64,000 bases of DNA from Zerene cesonia (Eukaryota; Arthropoda; Insecta; Lepidoptera; Pieridae). The notes below the pieces were generated by a model that made no database searches, had not been told where the DNA came from, and saw only the letters and a program-made list of their open reading frames with translations. The position numbers were made by a program, and so were the translations under genes. The stretch is taken from NCBI RefSeq assembly GCF_012273895.1, contig NC_052114.1, forward strand, positions 7,049,927-7,113,926, given 5' to 3'. This document shows positions 45,233 to 57,031 of the stretch, in pieces; the first letter of the stretch is position 1; each line of letters opens with the position of its first letter.

Positions 45233-47523
45233 TTAATAATGATGATGATGTTTTGGTGGAATGATGTGATGAGTTCCGAATTTCACATCAGCGTGGAATC
45301 TGTAAATGATAAAAAACATTGAATTTACAATGTCAGGTTATTTTAAGGATTTAAATAATATTGCTAAGAATTAGATAAAAAACATTAGAAATTTTACAAA
45401 CAATTAAACGGTGATTAACCGCATAAGTTTATACAAGATCTATGCTCTACATATAAGTTAATCATAAATCAATTTTAAATACGTTTTATTTATTGCTTAA
45501 AATGAGTCATTTACCCGGTGTGGTGGTCCCCGTGGTAGTGCACGGTCCTCTCGGAGCCGTCGGGCTGGTGCAGCGAGTAGACGCCCTTCACCACGTCTCC
45601 ATCGCGGTGCTCGTGCTGGTGCTTCATGTCGCCCGTGTGGTGGTCCACCACTTTGTAGCCGAACTCATATTTAGGATGAGTCTATAGGACAGAGCTTTTA
45701 ATTAGTTATATAAGGCTATATATCTCTCAAAGTCGTAATTAGCTCGACAACTCCAGTCGTTGTGTTCCAGGATTATGTATTTAACTTCATATTTATGACT
45801 TTATAAATAGGTTAATTTGTGTTTAGATTTCGTTTGAAGTGATAGGAATTCCTCTGTGCATATTTGATACTAGCGGTACGCCGCGGCTTCGACCGCGGTA
45901 TATATATAGCGACATGTGGTACAAATCGGACTAATAAAATCTGAGATTAGTGCGTTTAAACAAACAAACAAACTCTCAGCTTTATAATATTAGTATAGAT
46001 TTTGACCAACTTAAATAATGGTAGTGTTTCTATGCTTCAGAGTGTATTTTTATATCCTACCATTATCCCTGTTAACTATAGAGAGTTTTTTATATATAAT
46101 ATATTTGTTTTTTATGTAAATATAATTGCTAGTAGATAATGATTGGATGCAGTTACTTATAGTTGCTATTTTATTCTACTTCGTGTTATTGTTAAATTCA
46201 TTTCAAAATTGTATAAACTTTCTTCAACTAAAAATGTTTTGCTCCTGATAATTTGTTTACATTCTTTATCTCGATTAGTTGGATATACTTCCGATGGATC
46301 CAGTATGACGTTCATAGCATATAATCTAAATTAGTATTATAAAGAGGAAGAATCTGTGTTTTTATTTGTTTGTTTGTTTGTCATGGACAAACTCTGGACC
46401 GATTTAAAAATTCTTTTACCGTTAGAAAGCTGCAACTTCGCTGAGTGACACAGGCTATATATGTGCTATGGGGGAAGCCGGGGCGAACTGCTAGTATACA
46501 TATAAGCTGATTACATACTCTCAAAGAGCTCCATGGGAAAGTGGATGATTTTAGCGTTAGATGTAGTTAGTTATAACGTTTATTGTATGTTTAATTTTTT
46601 AGTATTAGCGACTGTATTAAGTATTTAGTGAAGTCGATATCGTATTGAATTCATCCTGTAAAGGTATTTTGTCTAAATAGGTATATTATTGTGGTAGTCA
46701 GGCACGCTTCGGCACGAATTGGGCCAGCTCGCACCGGGGAAGTACCACACCCCCACAGAAAACCGGCGTGAAATAGTGGCATGCCACTGTGTTTCGTACG
46801 GTGAGTGGGGGAGCCGGAGGCCCATTTCCTTTTCCTCACCCATCCCAGTCCATTCCTTCTTTCCAGTTTTTAATCCTTTCCTTTTCCCTTCTCCCATAAA
46901 AGCGGGCAGCACATTTCTAGAGGCACTACCTTTGCGAATGTTCATGGGCGGTGGTGATCGCTTACCATCAGGCGAACCACCAGCTCAGTTGCCCGCTATG
47001 ACATAAAAAAAAAAAAAAAAAAATATGATCGAATTGAAAGTTTACTTACATGATAATCCACATGACCGTGGCCGTGATGCCCCTTCACGTGCACGATTTC
47101 TGGATGACCGTCGTGTTTGCTGAAGTGTTGCGAAGAATATGCTGCATGGCATTGACCATATTGCACGAATATGGCCACGATGAGAGAAGATAGACAAAGA
47201 ACCTATAAAAATTAGAAAATATATTTATTACAATTGATTTTCCCCCAGCGGCTTCACTATAGACAGTGCCGCAGTTTTATTCATATAGTTCCCATTTCCT
47301 TGGGGTTACCGCGATAAGAGCAATGGCTCTTATCGCGGTAACCCCAAGGAAACGACCTTGTTCAGATCTCAAACTATATTTTTGCCAAATTTGATCCAAA
47401 TCGATACAGTTGTTTAAGCGAGAAGAAGAAACTAACAAACCGACAGAGTTACTTTCGCATTTACTATATTATTGATGACGAATAATTGAATTCATAAAGT
47501 TTTAAGATTACCTTAAAGTACAT
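45233..47523 (-). CDS. CPR-15, His-rich short RR-2 cuticular protein, 132 aa
   Basis: In reading order: exons 47523-47512 (Met-Tyr-Phe-Lys), 47202-47050, 45681-45515 and 45299-45233 (TAA). The signal region is VLCLSSLIVAIFVQYG. Exon 2 holds AYSSQHFSKHDGHPEIVH, then a His/Gly run. The RR-2 domain from residue 56 keeps the TGD, RDGDVVKG and PDG landmarks but is loaded with His (DHHTGDMKHQHEHRDG), and YTAD is replaced by YHGDHHTG. The end is GFHADVKFGTHHIIPP and a His cluster. His may serve quinone cross-linking or metal binding; this is inference. Intron 2 (1.4 kb) has been invaded by three repeats, including the poly(A) element at 46690-47023, which ends 26 bp from exon 2. Confidence 0.9.
45872..46000 (+). 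repeat. Retroelement remnant in CPR-15 intron 2
   Basis: Starts 'ggtacgccgcggcttcgac' and ends 'ctcagctttataatattag'. Confidence 0.5.
46336..46495 (-). repeat. Retroelement remnant in CPR-15 intron 2, inverted
   Basis: 'tattataaagaggaagaatc' to 'gaagccggggcgaactgc' reads as the reverse complement of the 56192 and 58403 remnants. Confidence 0.5.
46690..47023 (+). mobile_element. Poly(A)-tailed retroelement, most complete copy
   Basis: Runs from 'ggtagtcaggcacgcttc' to 'gctatgacat' and a 19-base A tail (47005-47023). It has no open frame of note. Fragments of the same element occur at 21424, 22335, 34567 and 54306. The A tail and truncated copies fit a SINE or a LINE 3' end. Confidence 0.65.
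47244..47470 (+). repeat. Retroelement remnant in CPR-15 intron 1
   Basis: 'cccagcggcttcactatag' at the left, 'aatttgatccaaatcgatac' and 'gttactttcgcatttacta' at the right; interrupted by the long hairpin. Confidence 0.5.
47295..47352. repeat. Perfect 27-bp inverted repeat with 4-base loop
   Basis: The arm at 47295-47321 (TTTCCTTGGGG...AGAGC) pairs without mismatch with 47326-47352 around AATG. It lies in intron 1 of CPR-15, inside a retroelement remnant (47244-47470). Confidence 0.9.
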
Positions 47524-47597
47524 TTTGGTGTTGTATTAGAATATGATACAAACAAGTTCGGAAGTCAAGTGATACATATTGAAAATAGTTAATGTCT

Positions 47598-47603
47598 TTT
47601 ATA
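47598..47603 (-). promoter_or_regulatory. CPR-15 TATA box
   Basis: TATAAA in gene orientation, 75 bp upstream of the ATG. No TCAGT is seen at the expected place. Confidence 0.45.
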
Positions 47604-48705
47604 TGGACAAAACGAGGGGAACTAACCGCAATAGTATAGGTTTCTCTTAAAATAATTGCGTGTTAAAATTATTCATTGCTTGGAATGAGTTTGGTGAGTG
47701 CAATCATGTCGCAAAAAATCTATTAACCGCCTAGTGTTGCAGCGGTCAACGCATGTCAGTACGTTGGGTATTGAAATTGACTTCGTTACTTATTAAGATA
47801 CAATGTAATGTCATATTGAAACATTTTGTGAGTTGTGCTTATTTGTTTTTGGTAGCATCGATAAATATGCGATAATTACGCTTTTTTCCATAATATAATC
47901 TACTTGTTGCGCCCCGCGGTTTCACCTGGACAACTGGAATAACATATAGGCAACTTTTAACCCGATATTCCTGCAGGATACGGACTTACGCGGGTGAAAT
48001 CGCAGGGCGCATCTAGTGTATCATATTATATTCACTTACTTTTTGGTCTATCATTTTGTTCAAAATCTGTATTGAACATTTATATTCTTTCATATTTACT
48101 TATTTTTTGTTATAAAGGTTCACCTTAGGATATAAATATAGATGAATACGCTAACCATGACTCAGAATAACGTAACTCAGCTCTATTGATGCCAATATAT
48201 TAAAGTGAAACTCGCGAACACGGGAAGTATCAAGGATTCAAGGGTTTCTGCTCTGAAGGTCGCAACCGGCACATATTCTTATTAATTGTACCAAAATAAA
48301 ACCGGATTGAGGTCAGTATTAAAACATTTTAATTATGTAATTGCTATATAAATGGTTAATTCAAGAACATTTATTATATTAAGATTATAGTTTGAATGTA
48401 TATTGTTAATTTTATTTATGTAATATTATATAGTTGCCATATACACTGAGTTTTCAAAATGAATGTTTATTTGCAATTTTCTTAGGGAAATTAGTTTTAT
48501 ATTCGGCATATCATAGTAAATTTTTATCATACTTATAATTCTATGCATAAAATCAGTATATATTGATCCATATACACAATAACACATTAAATATAGATAA
48601 TTCTACATTTATGTTTGTTGAAGAAAACACATTTTACGTAGTAGTTATTTATTTATTTATAGCTTTGCACATTTCATCTCTTAAGCATATTGTACAGATA
48701 AATAA
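47604..48705. other. Intergenic, CPR-15 to CPR-16
   Basis: Contains a rearranged Helitron-like remnant at 47908-48016; otherwise AT-rich and empty. Confidence 0.5.
47908..48016 (+). mobile_element. Helitron-like element, copy 5, truncated and rearranged
   Basis: It begins with the inverted 3' hairpin sequence (gcgccccgcggtttcacc) joined to the middle of the element ('ggacaactggaataacat'). It ends normally at gcgcatCTAG|T. The 5' half is missing. Confidence 0.6.
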
Positions 48706-51150
48706 TTAATTTCCGTATCGAGGACTGATGTGTCCGTATTTAACATCGGCCAGGAAACTGAAAAAAAAAACAGAATATAAGACACACATGTTATAAGTGG
48801 CGAGGTAGTAAATATATAAAAATATCCACAAGTTCAGTGCTAAGTATTAAATTAGATATACAATGTACTTTGATATATTGAGGAAATATAGTTAATCTTT
48901 TCTTGGAGTATCAGAAAGTCTTATATGTGTTTTATACCAAAATAAGATCACAGTTCACTAGCTCTAGTCTTATTCGTATTTAAATTAAAATTTAATTCAA
49001 TTCAGGTATACTTCGGCAGTTTTATGTCATTTAAATTAATAAAACTTCAAAATGCAGTTCTATCAAGGTACACAATTAATACACAATTCAAATTGTATAA
49101 AAAAGAAACAGTCTACATGAAAAATAGTAGATTGAATATGAAAACAAGAAGCAATAAATTCTATTTTCTTATTAAATTGATTAATGTATGTTATATCGGA
49201 TCCAAATGATGTATATAATAGGGATTCTTCTTATATTCTATTTGGAAACCTATAATACGCATAAATTCATATACAATCCACATTTATGGATTACAATATC
49301 CATAAGAATTTTAAAGTTTAAAATTGATTAATTTATATTATATTGTATATGTGTATATAAAAGAGATGCTTAAAGTATCCATACCCTTTATGGTCATCAC
49401 TGTAATAGTTGACAACTCTTTCTACACCGTTCGGTTGGTGGAATGCGTAGTTTCCTTTCACGACGTCACCATCTCTATGTTCTTGTTGAGATTTGATATC
49501 TCCAGTGTAGGTGTCAACTACTTTGTAACCGAACTCGTACTTAGGATGCGTCTGAAAATCATATCATTTACTATTAGACGACAACAGTAATAACAATTTG
49601 AATATCTAGAACATTCCAAAAAAAATGCAATTTTGCACACTTCAAAGCACTTTAGAACTTAAGAAAAAAATAAAAATCATAAACAACTTTAAACAACCGA
49701 TGTAATTAAATGTTTTCTACAAAACATTTAAAATGATCTTCGACTTTTTTAAAGGAACTTTTCGATTTACAAACTCCTTGCACGCTGCTATTAAGAATTA
49801 TAGAACCTCCTTAATTTAAGCATAAAAAAAGTATTACATGATAGTCAATCGCGTGTCCGTGTCCATGGTAACCTCCAACTGGAACAACTACTGGGTGGTC
49901 ATCACGTTTCGACATACTTTGTTCTGAAAACGCCACATGGTGGACGTAATTACCAAACACGGCGGCGATGACCGAAGCGAAACAAATTACCTGTAAAATA
50001 CAACATCACTATGTTATACTCAAAATAAATTAATTCATAGACATTAAAAGTTTAAGATTACATTAAAGTCATAAAATATTGCACCTTAAAATCAAGCCAG
50101 TTATTTATTTACGCCTTAAATATCCGTACGAATGTTATCTTGAGAGACATTAGAAATAAACAATTTCCGATTTATTTTTAGTCGCGCACGGATCAAATGA
50201 TTGAGAGAATATTATTTTATATTATATATGATTGAAGATATTTACAGAAATTGCACGCCAGTATTGAAATGGAATACATCGAATTATTTAATGAACCTCC
50301 GTTTTTAAGAAGTCGAGTGAATAATGCAGGAGCGTGAGGCGAATTGCGAGCGGATATAAGAAATTAATCTGCCCGCACAAGGCTAAACAAATTTTATAAC
50401 AAATAACCAATCATTGAGCTCTTAAACATGATAATCTTTGCATTGTTGCATGATATATCGAAGCTGCATCCTTTTAATTTTCATAAAATACACTTAATTA
50501 CCCACATAACCTCGATTACGATCAATATGAACATAATAATCGATAATTTTGTTCAACTTAAAAAACTCAAATATTTCGTCCCATCCTTAAATTTCCCATA
50601 AATTTATAAAGTTCAGCAGCAGGTTATATAATTAATATTCGAAACTACCTTTATACAACGACATCAAAAATTCAAAACGTATTTTTTTATATTCATAATG
50701 TTGTAAAGAGTACACTGATTATTAGTTTATACCTTAATGATTTAGAAATTTAACTTTATTTCGTTATTTAATAAATTTAAAATTTAATTACTTTGATCGA
50801 AAATATTTGTTCATCTAAATACATTTTGTCGACAATATAAAACAATTTTAAGAAAAATGCAATATCACAGGCGATATCTGATATTTTAGCATTCGTTTTG
50901 TCCGCATTATTATTTGCAATTGTTTTATTATTTCCCAACGTATGCCGTACATTTACAACGTATAACGGCCATCATATTCAAAATCACTGCACATATGATT
51001 TATTTTAATTGTAACAAACAGTTTTAGAATGCACTATACAATGATATAGCGTTTCACGATCGCGATCCTTACGAAGTTTTATCGTAGGTTTTATCGTAGG
51101 TCACTGAATAATATTGTTGTCAAGATAAAATTAATCACCTTTATGAACAT
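48706..51150 (-). CDS. CPR-16, short RR-2 cuticular protein, 127 aa
   Basis: In reading order: exons 51150-51139 (Met-Phe-Ile-Lys, donor GTGATT), 49990-49838, 49551-49385 and 48757-48706 (TAA). The signal region is VICFASVIAAVFGNY. The SSQ motif is altered to AFSEQSMSKRDDHPVVV. The RR-2 domain from residue 56 reads THPKYEFGYKVVD, TGDIKSQQEHRDGDVVKGNYAF and QPNGVERVVNYYSDDHKG. It is much less His-rich than CPR-15 and its tail is short (FLADVKYGHISPRYGN). Codon use is more AT-rich than CPR-15/18-21. An alternative start exon at 50051-50061 would have only 11 nt and break the frame, so the distant exon with its own TATA box was chosen; intron 1 is then 1.15 kb. Confidence 0.8.
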
Positions 51151-51190
51151 TTTACACTTATTTGGAACCTTCGTGTATATTTCAAATTAA

Positions 51191-51244
51191 ACTGAGTCCA
51201 TCACATCAGATTCACGAATTTTATACGATAATAAAGCAAGGTGA
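51191..51244 (-). promoter_or_regulatory. CPR-16 promoter: TATA, initiator, CAAGG element
   Basis: In gene orientation TATAAA at 51225-51220 and TCAGT at 51195-51191. GCAAGGTGA (plus strand, 51236-51244) sits just upstream of the TATA box. This supports the distal exon 1. Confidence 0.6.
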
Positions 51245-51489
51245 GCATCAAATGAGTGATTTCTCCTAATGATCATTAAGTGTTTACCTTAATGACCAAT
51301 TATTACTGCAACAATATATAAAGAGGAAAAGGATCTATTATTCTATATATTAATTTACAAATTATTTAGCGCTAGATCACGATAAAGAAAATAATTCAAG
51401 GTCTATATAGATAATAAAAAAATCTCATATGTGTAATTTTTATATTTTTGATGCTTATTATAATCTACAATATTTATGGACTAGGGTTT
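51245..51489. other. Short spacer, CPR-16 to CPR-17
   Basis: AT-rich; nothing seen. Confidence 0.5.
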
Positions 51490-53023
51490 CTAATGTTGGT
51501 AGGCGGGAGCTTGGTGGGCTTGTCCCTCACGGTGAACAACAGCATTGAATCTGTAAAATAATTATTTGTATTTACAATAAAGCGTAAAACGGATATTTTA
51601 CCTAAGTATGAATGACCAAATGCATAAAATGATTAAATTTATTTTAGTATTCATTAAAAGAAATGGAATTTTATTATAGTGATTAATTATTATATTTTCA
51701 TTTAATTAATAAAATGACTCATTATAAGTATATGTAAAATTAAACGCCTACAAGAAATATCTTTCTAGTTACAGCGAGCGATATTTTTTGTTAGCATATC
51801 CAATCTAATTCATTTGGTTGTACAATAAGAATATTTTTGAAGATCTCAGCGATTCGTTACACAAAAAATATCAGTTTTGTCGTCGGTAAAAAATCGATAC
51901 AGCACATAGCTATCTGTCAATGTAAAATCAATATAAACAACTAAATACTAAATAAATCCGTTCGAAATGTTTAGAATGAGTCCGTCATTTATTTTCAAGA
52001 AGCATACTACCTAAAATTTTAATAAAAGTCACCTAGTTGTTCCTTTCTTTCGATAATGTCAACTTTAGCGCTATAAACTTAAAGTCGAGTGTATTATTTG
52101 ACGTTTAACAATGGGGCGGGACTATTTATATTAATTGTCAATGTAGAAATAGTTCAACGTTTACCCATTATGTGCGTCAGCGGTGTATTCAACACGTCTA
52201 ATAGTGCCGTCAGCCTCGTGAAGGCTGTAGGAGCCGCGCACCACATCTCCTTCGCGGCTCTCCTGCTGGGACTTGAAGTCTCCAGTGTGGGGGTCTTGTA
52301 CTCCGTATTCGTAGGAGTAGTGGGCTGGCGCCTGCAGATCGGAAACACAAAATGTTATATAGTAGACACTACGAATAGATTTTGAATAAAAGAGTGACTT
52401 TGATTTTTTAAGAATAAAAAAAATAGATCATGAGGTATTGTAGGCCGTAGCGTGGCGACGCCTTGCCACTCGTGCACTTACTATCTGTAAATGCTGTAAG
52501 ACTAAGAAAAAATCTTTCAAATTACATCAAAACAAAGTTTAAAAATCATTATTCTAACGATTTTAACTGTGGTTCCAGAAGATCGATTCTTTCAATGTTT
52601 TTTCATTATGTATTTTACGGTAACTTTAAATCCTCTCCGTTAAACTCAGTCTCTTTATTTATTAACCATTTGAACGTCGCTAGTAATTTATAACGTACAA
52701 AAATTACCGAAAATTTAGATGTGACTTACACTATAATCTTGGTGAACTGGTGCAGCATAGTGGCCTACAACAGGCTGTGCAGCGTGCGCGATTATACTCG
52801 GCTGGTGTTGAACGATGTTATGGGAAGAAACAGCATTGCCGTATCCATGGTTGTATTGAGCAGCAGCCACAGCTACGGTGGCAGCGAATACGATTACCTA
52901 AACAAAACAATGCTATTATTTTTCTTAATTTTGTATTATAGCACCTAAAAAGCAATTTTATTGAAGCTAATTTTTAACAGCTATGTTAAACTTATACAAC
53001 ATAGTACAAACCTTGAAATACAT
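51490..53023 (-). CDS. CPR-17, RR-2 cuticular protein with mixed features, 135 aa
   Basis: In reading order: exons 53023-53012 (Met-Tyr-Phe-Lys, donor GTTTGT), 52897-52730, 52331-52165 and 51550-51490 (TAG). The signal peptide VIVFAATVAVAAAQY and four-exon plan match the small subcluster. But the middle (NAVSSHNIVQHQPSIIAHAAQPVVGHYAAPVH, with breaks) resembles the Ala-Pro class motif SSQNIIRHQPSIAV. The RR-2 domain from residue 61 (HYSYEYGVQD, TGDFKSQQESREGDVVRGSY, EADGTIRRVEYTAD, GFNAVVH) is a standard RR-2 with YTAD and FNAVV, not the His-rich form. It could represent the intermediate from which one class arose. REGD replaces RDGD. Confidence 0.9.
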
Positions 53024-53091
53024 TATGGTTGTTGAGTTGACTCAAAGGATTGTAATATCTTAATGATGCATATTCGAGATAACTTTAAGCT

Positions 53092-53097
53092 TTTATA
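53092..53097 (-). promoter_or_regulatory. CPR-17 TATA box
   Basis: TATAAA in gene orientation, 69 bp upstream of the ATG. Neither TCAGT nor CCTTG was found nearby. Confidence 0.5.
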
Positions 53098-53753
53098 CTT
53101 TTTTTATTCGGTATGTAGGTACATGTAATAATGAAAGTATGAAGGAACTGGTTCGACAATTTTATCGATATTGTATTTGAATTCTCTGCAAGTTATATAA
53201 TAGTATTTACTTGTCTTACTATCAGGACGTAGGTTATGGAACTTTTTAATTATATTCAACATGAACTTATATAATCATGCCTTGTTATGTAAATTATACT
53301 TAGTTTAATCAATTATAATCCTTATTGTCCTTACCATAGGTAATAAATATTATAGCATATAGTATTTAATATTAGCTTTCGGACTCGGTCTTAGCGGACT
53401 TTCGTGATATGGTTTTTGTGTCTAGATATAGTTAGGAGGAGTATGACTGATAGGCATTGGAATTTCTCCAATTACGCAGGCAAAGCCGCGGGCGCAGGGC
53501 TGGTCAGTTATAATAAAAAAGGATTTTAAATTATTAATAAAACTTGATGTAAATAGATTGTATAATGTGCTTAATTTAATACTGGTTGCTCATTTTGATA
53601 AATTGTTTGTAAAATTATCAGTGAGACTAATAAATAAATAAACTAAATAATGATTCGGGTTGTATGGTTATCGAGTATAAAATAAATTGAAACACGGTTA
53701 TTTTTATTTAAGGACATTTAATTATGCCTATTTTAATGCAGTCTTATTTTGTT
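53098..53753. other. Intergenic, CPR-17 to CPR-18
   Basis: Contains a weak remnant ('aaagccgcgggcgcagggct') near 53480-53510; no gene. Confidence 0.45.
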
Positions 53754-54705
53754 TTAATGGTGATGATGAGGCACGATGTGATGAGTACCAAATTTAACAT
53801 CAGCATGGAATCTGAAAGGGAATAAAATGATTACTTATCAATACAATAATATAGCATAAAACTTAAATTTCTTTTCCTTTTTGGAGTAAATCTAGAAAAC
53901 CATAGTTGAAAGGGAAAATACAAAAGGTTTTTCCAATTTTTTTATGTTTTTTCACGGGTTTCACACCACACCACAACATTTATGCCTCAACAGTCAACGA
54001 CCGTATACTTAGAAGAGTTGTCTTAAATATAAAATATAGGTGTCTGCTATTGATTCTCACCCGGTGTGATGGTCCCCGTGGTAGTGCACAGTCCTCTCGG
54101 AGCCGTCGGGCTGGTGCAGCGAGTAGACGCCCTTCACCACGTCCCCGTCGCGGTGCTCGTGCTGGTGCTTCATGTCACCCGTGTGGTGGTCCTCCACCTT
54201 GTAGTCGAACTCGTACTTGGGGTGAGTCTGTTAAGGTATTGATGTTATTTATCTGTATATTATACAAGAGATAAACGTATTGTTATAATTTCTTTTTTGT
54301 ATGTCATAGCTGTAACTGAGCTGGTGTTCCGCCTGGTTGTAAGCGATCACCATCGCCCATGAACATTGGCAGAGGTAGTGCCTCTGCAAATGATTGCCCG
54401 TTTATTATATATGAATCTTTATATGATACATTATATGAATCTTACGTGATAATCGTGATGTCCATGTTCCCCATGAACCAGTTCAGGATGCCCATCGTGC
54501 TTCAAGAGATGTTGGGATGAAAAGGCATGCCCGTATCCTTGACCATATTGCGCTGTTGCTAAGGCAACAATAGAAGCGAAGCAAAGGACCTAGAATTAAG
54601 GAACTTTAATAATATCTTCTATGAAATAAATTTCCCTACTAAATCTTGACATTTATAGAAAGAGGTGTTTTTTTTTTAAAACCGTATATATACCTTGAAA
54701 TACAT
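53754..54705 (-). CDS. CPR-18, His-rich short RR-2 cuticular protein, 126 aa
   Basis: In reading order: exons 54705-54694 (Met-Tyr-Phe-Lys), 54589-54446, 54227-54061 and 53811-53754 (TAA). The signal peptide VLCFASIVALATA precedes QYGQGYGHAFSSQHLLKHDG. The RR-2 exon (167 nt) encodes the same residues as those of CPR-20 and CPR-21; differences from CPR-20 are five, all silent by my reading. The tail is FHADVKFGTHHIVPHHHH. Intron 2 contains a 95-bp fragment of the poly(A) element (54306-54400). Confidence 0.92.
54306..54400 (-). repeat. Fragment of poly(A) retroelement in CPR-18 intron 2
   Basis: 'catagctgtaactgagctgg' through 'catcgcccatgaacattggc' is an inverted, diverged end of the 46690-47023 element. 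Confidence 0.55.
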
Positions 54706-54744
54706 TGTAGGTGTCGTATGAATGTAATCACAATGTGTTGTTTG

Positions 54745-54796
54745 ACTGATATAGAATTGTTGAAAACAAAGTTTTTATATCTTATATCCAAGGAGA
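54745..54796 (-). promoter_or_regulatory. CPR-18 promoter: initiator, TATA, CCTTGG element
   Basis: In gene orientation TCTCCTTGG at 54796-54788, TATAAA at 54779-54774 and TCAGT at 54749-54745. CPR-19 has the same TCTCCTTGG in the same place. Confidence 0.65.
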
Positions 54797-57031
54797 AAAA
54801 TGTAAAGCAATAATGATTTCTCTAAAACTAATCTCTGTTTAAACCCATGCATGCATGCCTATGACGAAAATAACGTAAACTGTGCATTACACATACTTTC
54901 GAATTCTTTCAACACGTTGTTAAAATTAGATATTCTATTTTATTTACGGTACGGAAGATAAATATAATAATTTTCCTTATGAATTTCAAGACTGTTTAAA
55001 TTAAATTCTTATTAAATTACTAATAAAATAAGTGATGTAACTAAATATAATATAAAATCACAGTTTAGAGTGTTTTGCAATACAGGGTATATTTTTCAAT
55101 TACTGTTAACTCATTGTAAGTGCAGATATAACGAATAAACATGATTTTGATGAAGACAAACGATATAATTATGTTATCCTATAAATATAATTCATGTTTA
55201 CAAGTTTTTGATATACAGGACAATGCGTTTTATGCTATAATATATCATCTTTATTTTTAAAGATCTGTTTAAGGAACAATATCATATTATGTCTCATAAT
55301 AAATATGACTATGTATTATACATTAATACAACTTATTGACATATACAGCCAAACTATTTTTATTGCTTAAAAACCCTATATACTTTTAAACATATAAAGA
55401 TACGCCAAATACATTTGTACATGTGTACAAGCCTCTATGATCTATGTCCGTACAATAATGACTTGAATAATGACGGTCGAAATCTTTCTTAGTAAACATT
55501 TGAAGAAAATATTTGTTTATAATTTTATTAACCGATTTCATTTACTTTATACAACAACTTTTATTTTGGGTGTTAAGCAATAAGTATATATATTATATCT
55601 TTCCGTAATTTTTTTGTTTGTCATAATTATTGTAATTATTAATATCTACATCCCGAAGTAAACAAAATGGTTTGCCCACTGAAAATTGATAATATTTTAA
55701 AAGCATTACTCTTATATCAAATATGTTAATGAGTACATATTTATAAGTGTATTGATAAGAAATGTGCAGAATTTTGTGAAATTTTACAAAAACAAATTTT
55801 AGAAACAAATTTAAATATGTCAAAAGAATGTCGAATATGTTATAATATTGTTTGTATAGTCCTTTCTTTGTCTGTTGTACCTAAACGGAGCCATTAATGG
55901 CATGACTTTTCTGACTGGAGATAGTTGGGAGGCTAGACAATGATAAAGATTGTAAGCTTCTTTTTACCTCGGTGCAACGTCTCCTTAAACAAAAACAGGC
56001 GAAGCCACAGACAATAGGTTGTCAAAGCGAACTAAATAAGTTACTATCCCACAATCTATGCTTTTTTGGTATTTTATTGAAAAACTATAACATTGATAGA
56101 GCCTTGGCAGAGCATTTCTTATTCATGCTTAGATGTGTTATAAATATAAAAAAGTTTGACAATGTATGGTAACTTTGGCTTCTTATATTCGACTAGCTGT
56201 TCGCCCCGGCTTCGCCCGTGGTATATATATATTCTATGTCACTCAGGGAAATTGCAGCTTTCCAATATAACGTTAAAAATGTATTGAAATCGATTTAATA
56301 GTTTTTGGGTGAAAACGTTAGAAACAAAGTTTCATCTGTATATTAGTGTGGATAACCAATATTCAAACTTTAAAAACATAGACTTGAAAGAGAATAACGT
56401 TTCTGATTTAAAATTCTCAAATAAAGTACCAGTCATTGAGATTATTTTTTTCTTTATAGTTTTATAGCATTGAAATACTTTATAATACCAGTAATTCATT
56501 AATCACTGCAATACGTACTTAATTGAAAATGTAAAATAAAAAAACAATATTTATGTCGTTTTTTAATATAGAATAGAAATTAAAGAAAAAAAAAAACAGT
56601 CAAATGCAGAAAGTTTGCAAGAAAGACAAAAGTGACGTCACCCGGACCGCACATGTGATTCCTATAAAATGTAAAAAGGTAATTTCAAATAGTAATTTAC
56701 TTGAACAATAAGGTTGGTCTTCTCATGATATGGTGTAATTTAATTCATTTCATATAAATATTACATTACAAGCAGAAAACGTACCTATTGTATAATCATT
56801 AAATGTGTAAGAAATTGGGTCTTATAATAATAATCCTTTTCTTGAACATTTTTTCAATTTAAGCTGAGAAAACGCACAACAATAATATTTTTAAAGGTAG
56901 GTACTTACTAAGACAATATAAGGTATTGAGGGCGTGAAATAATAAAAAAATAATGGAAACAGTACTAAACATATAATAATTATGAAATAATTAACAAAAC
57001 GCTTATGAGTAACATTTATTACAATTTTTTT
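54797..57031. other. Intergenic, CPR-18 to CPR-19
   Basis: A retroelement remnant at 56192-56353 ('gttcgccccggcttcgccc' to 'ctgtatattagtgtgg'). Otherwise AT-rich without recognised genes; open frames at 55593-55823 and 55972-56172 show no gene features. Confidence 0.5.
56192..56353 (+). repeat. Retroelement remnant
   Basis: Head 'gttcgccccggcttcgccc', 'tgggtgaaaacgttagaaac' near the end. Same family as 58403 and, inverted, 46336. Confidence 0.55.
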
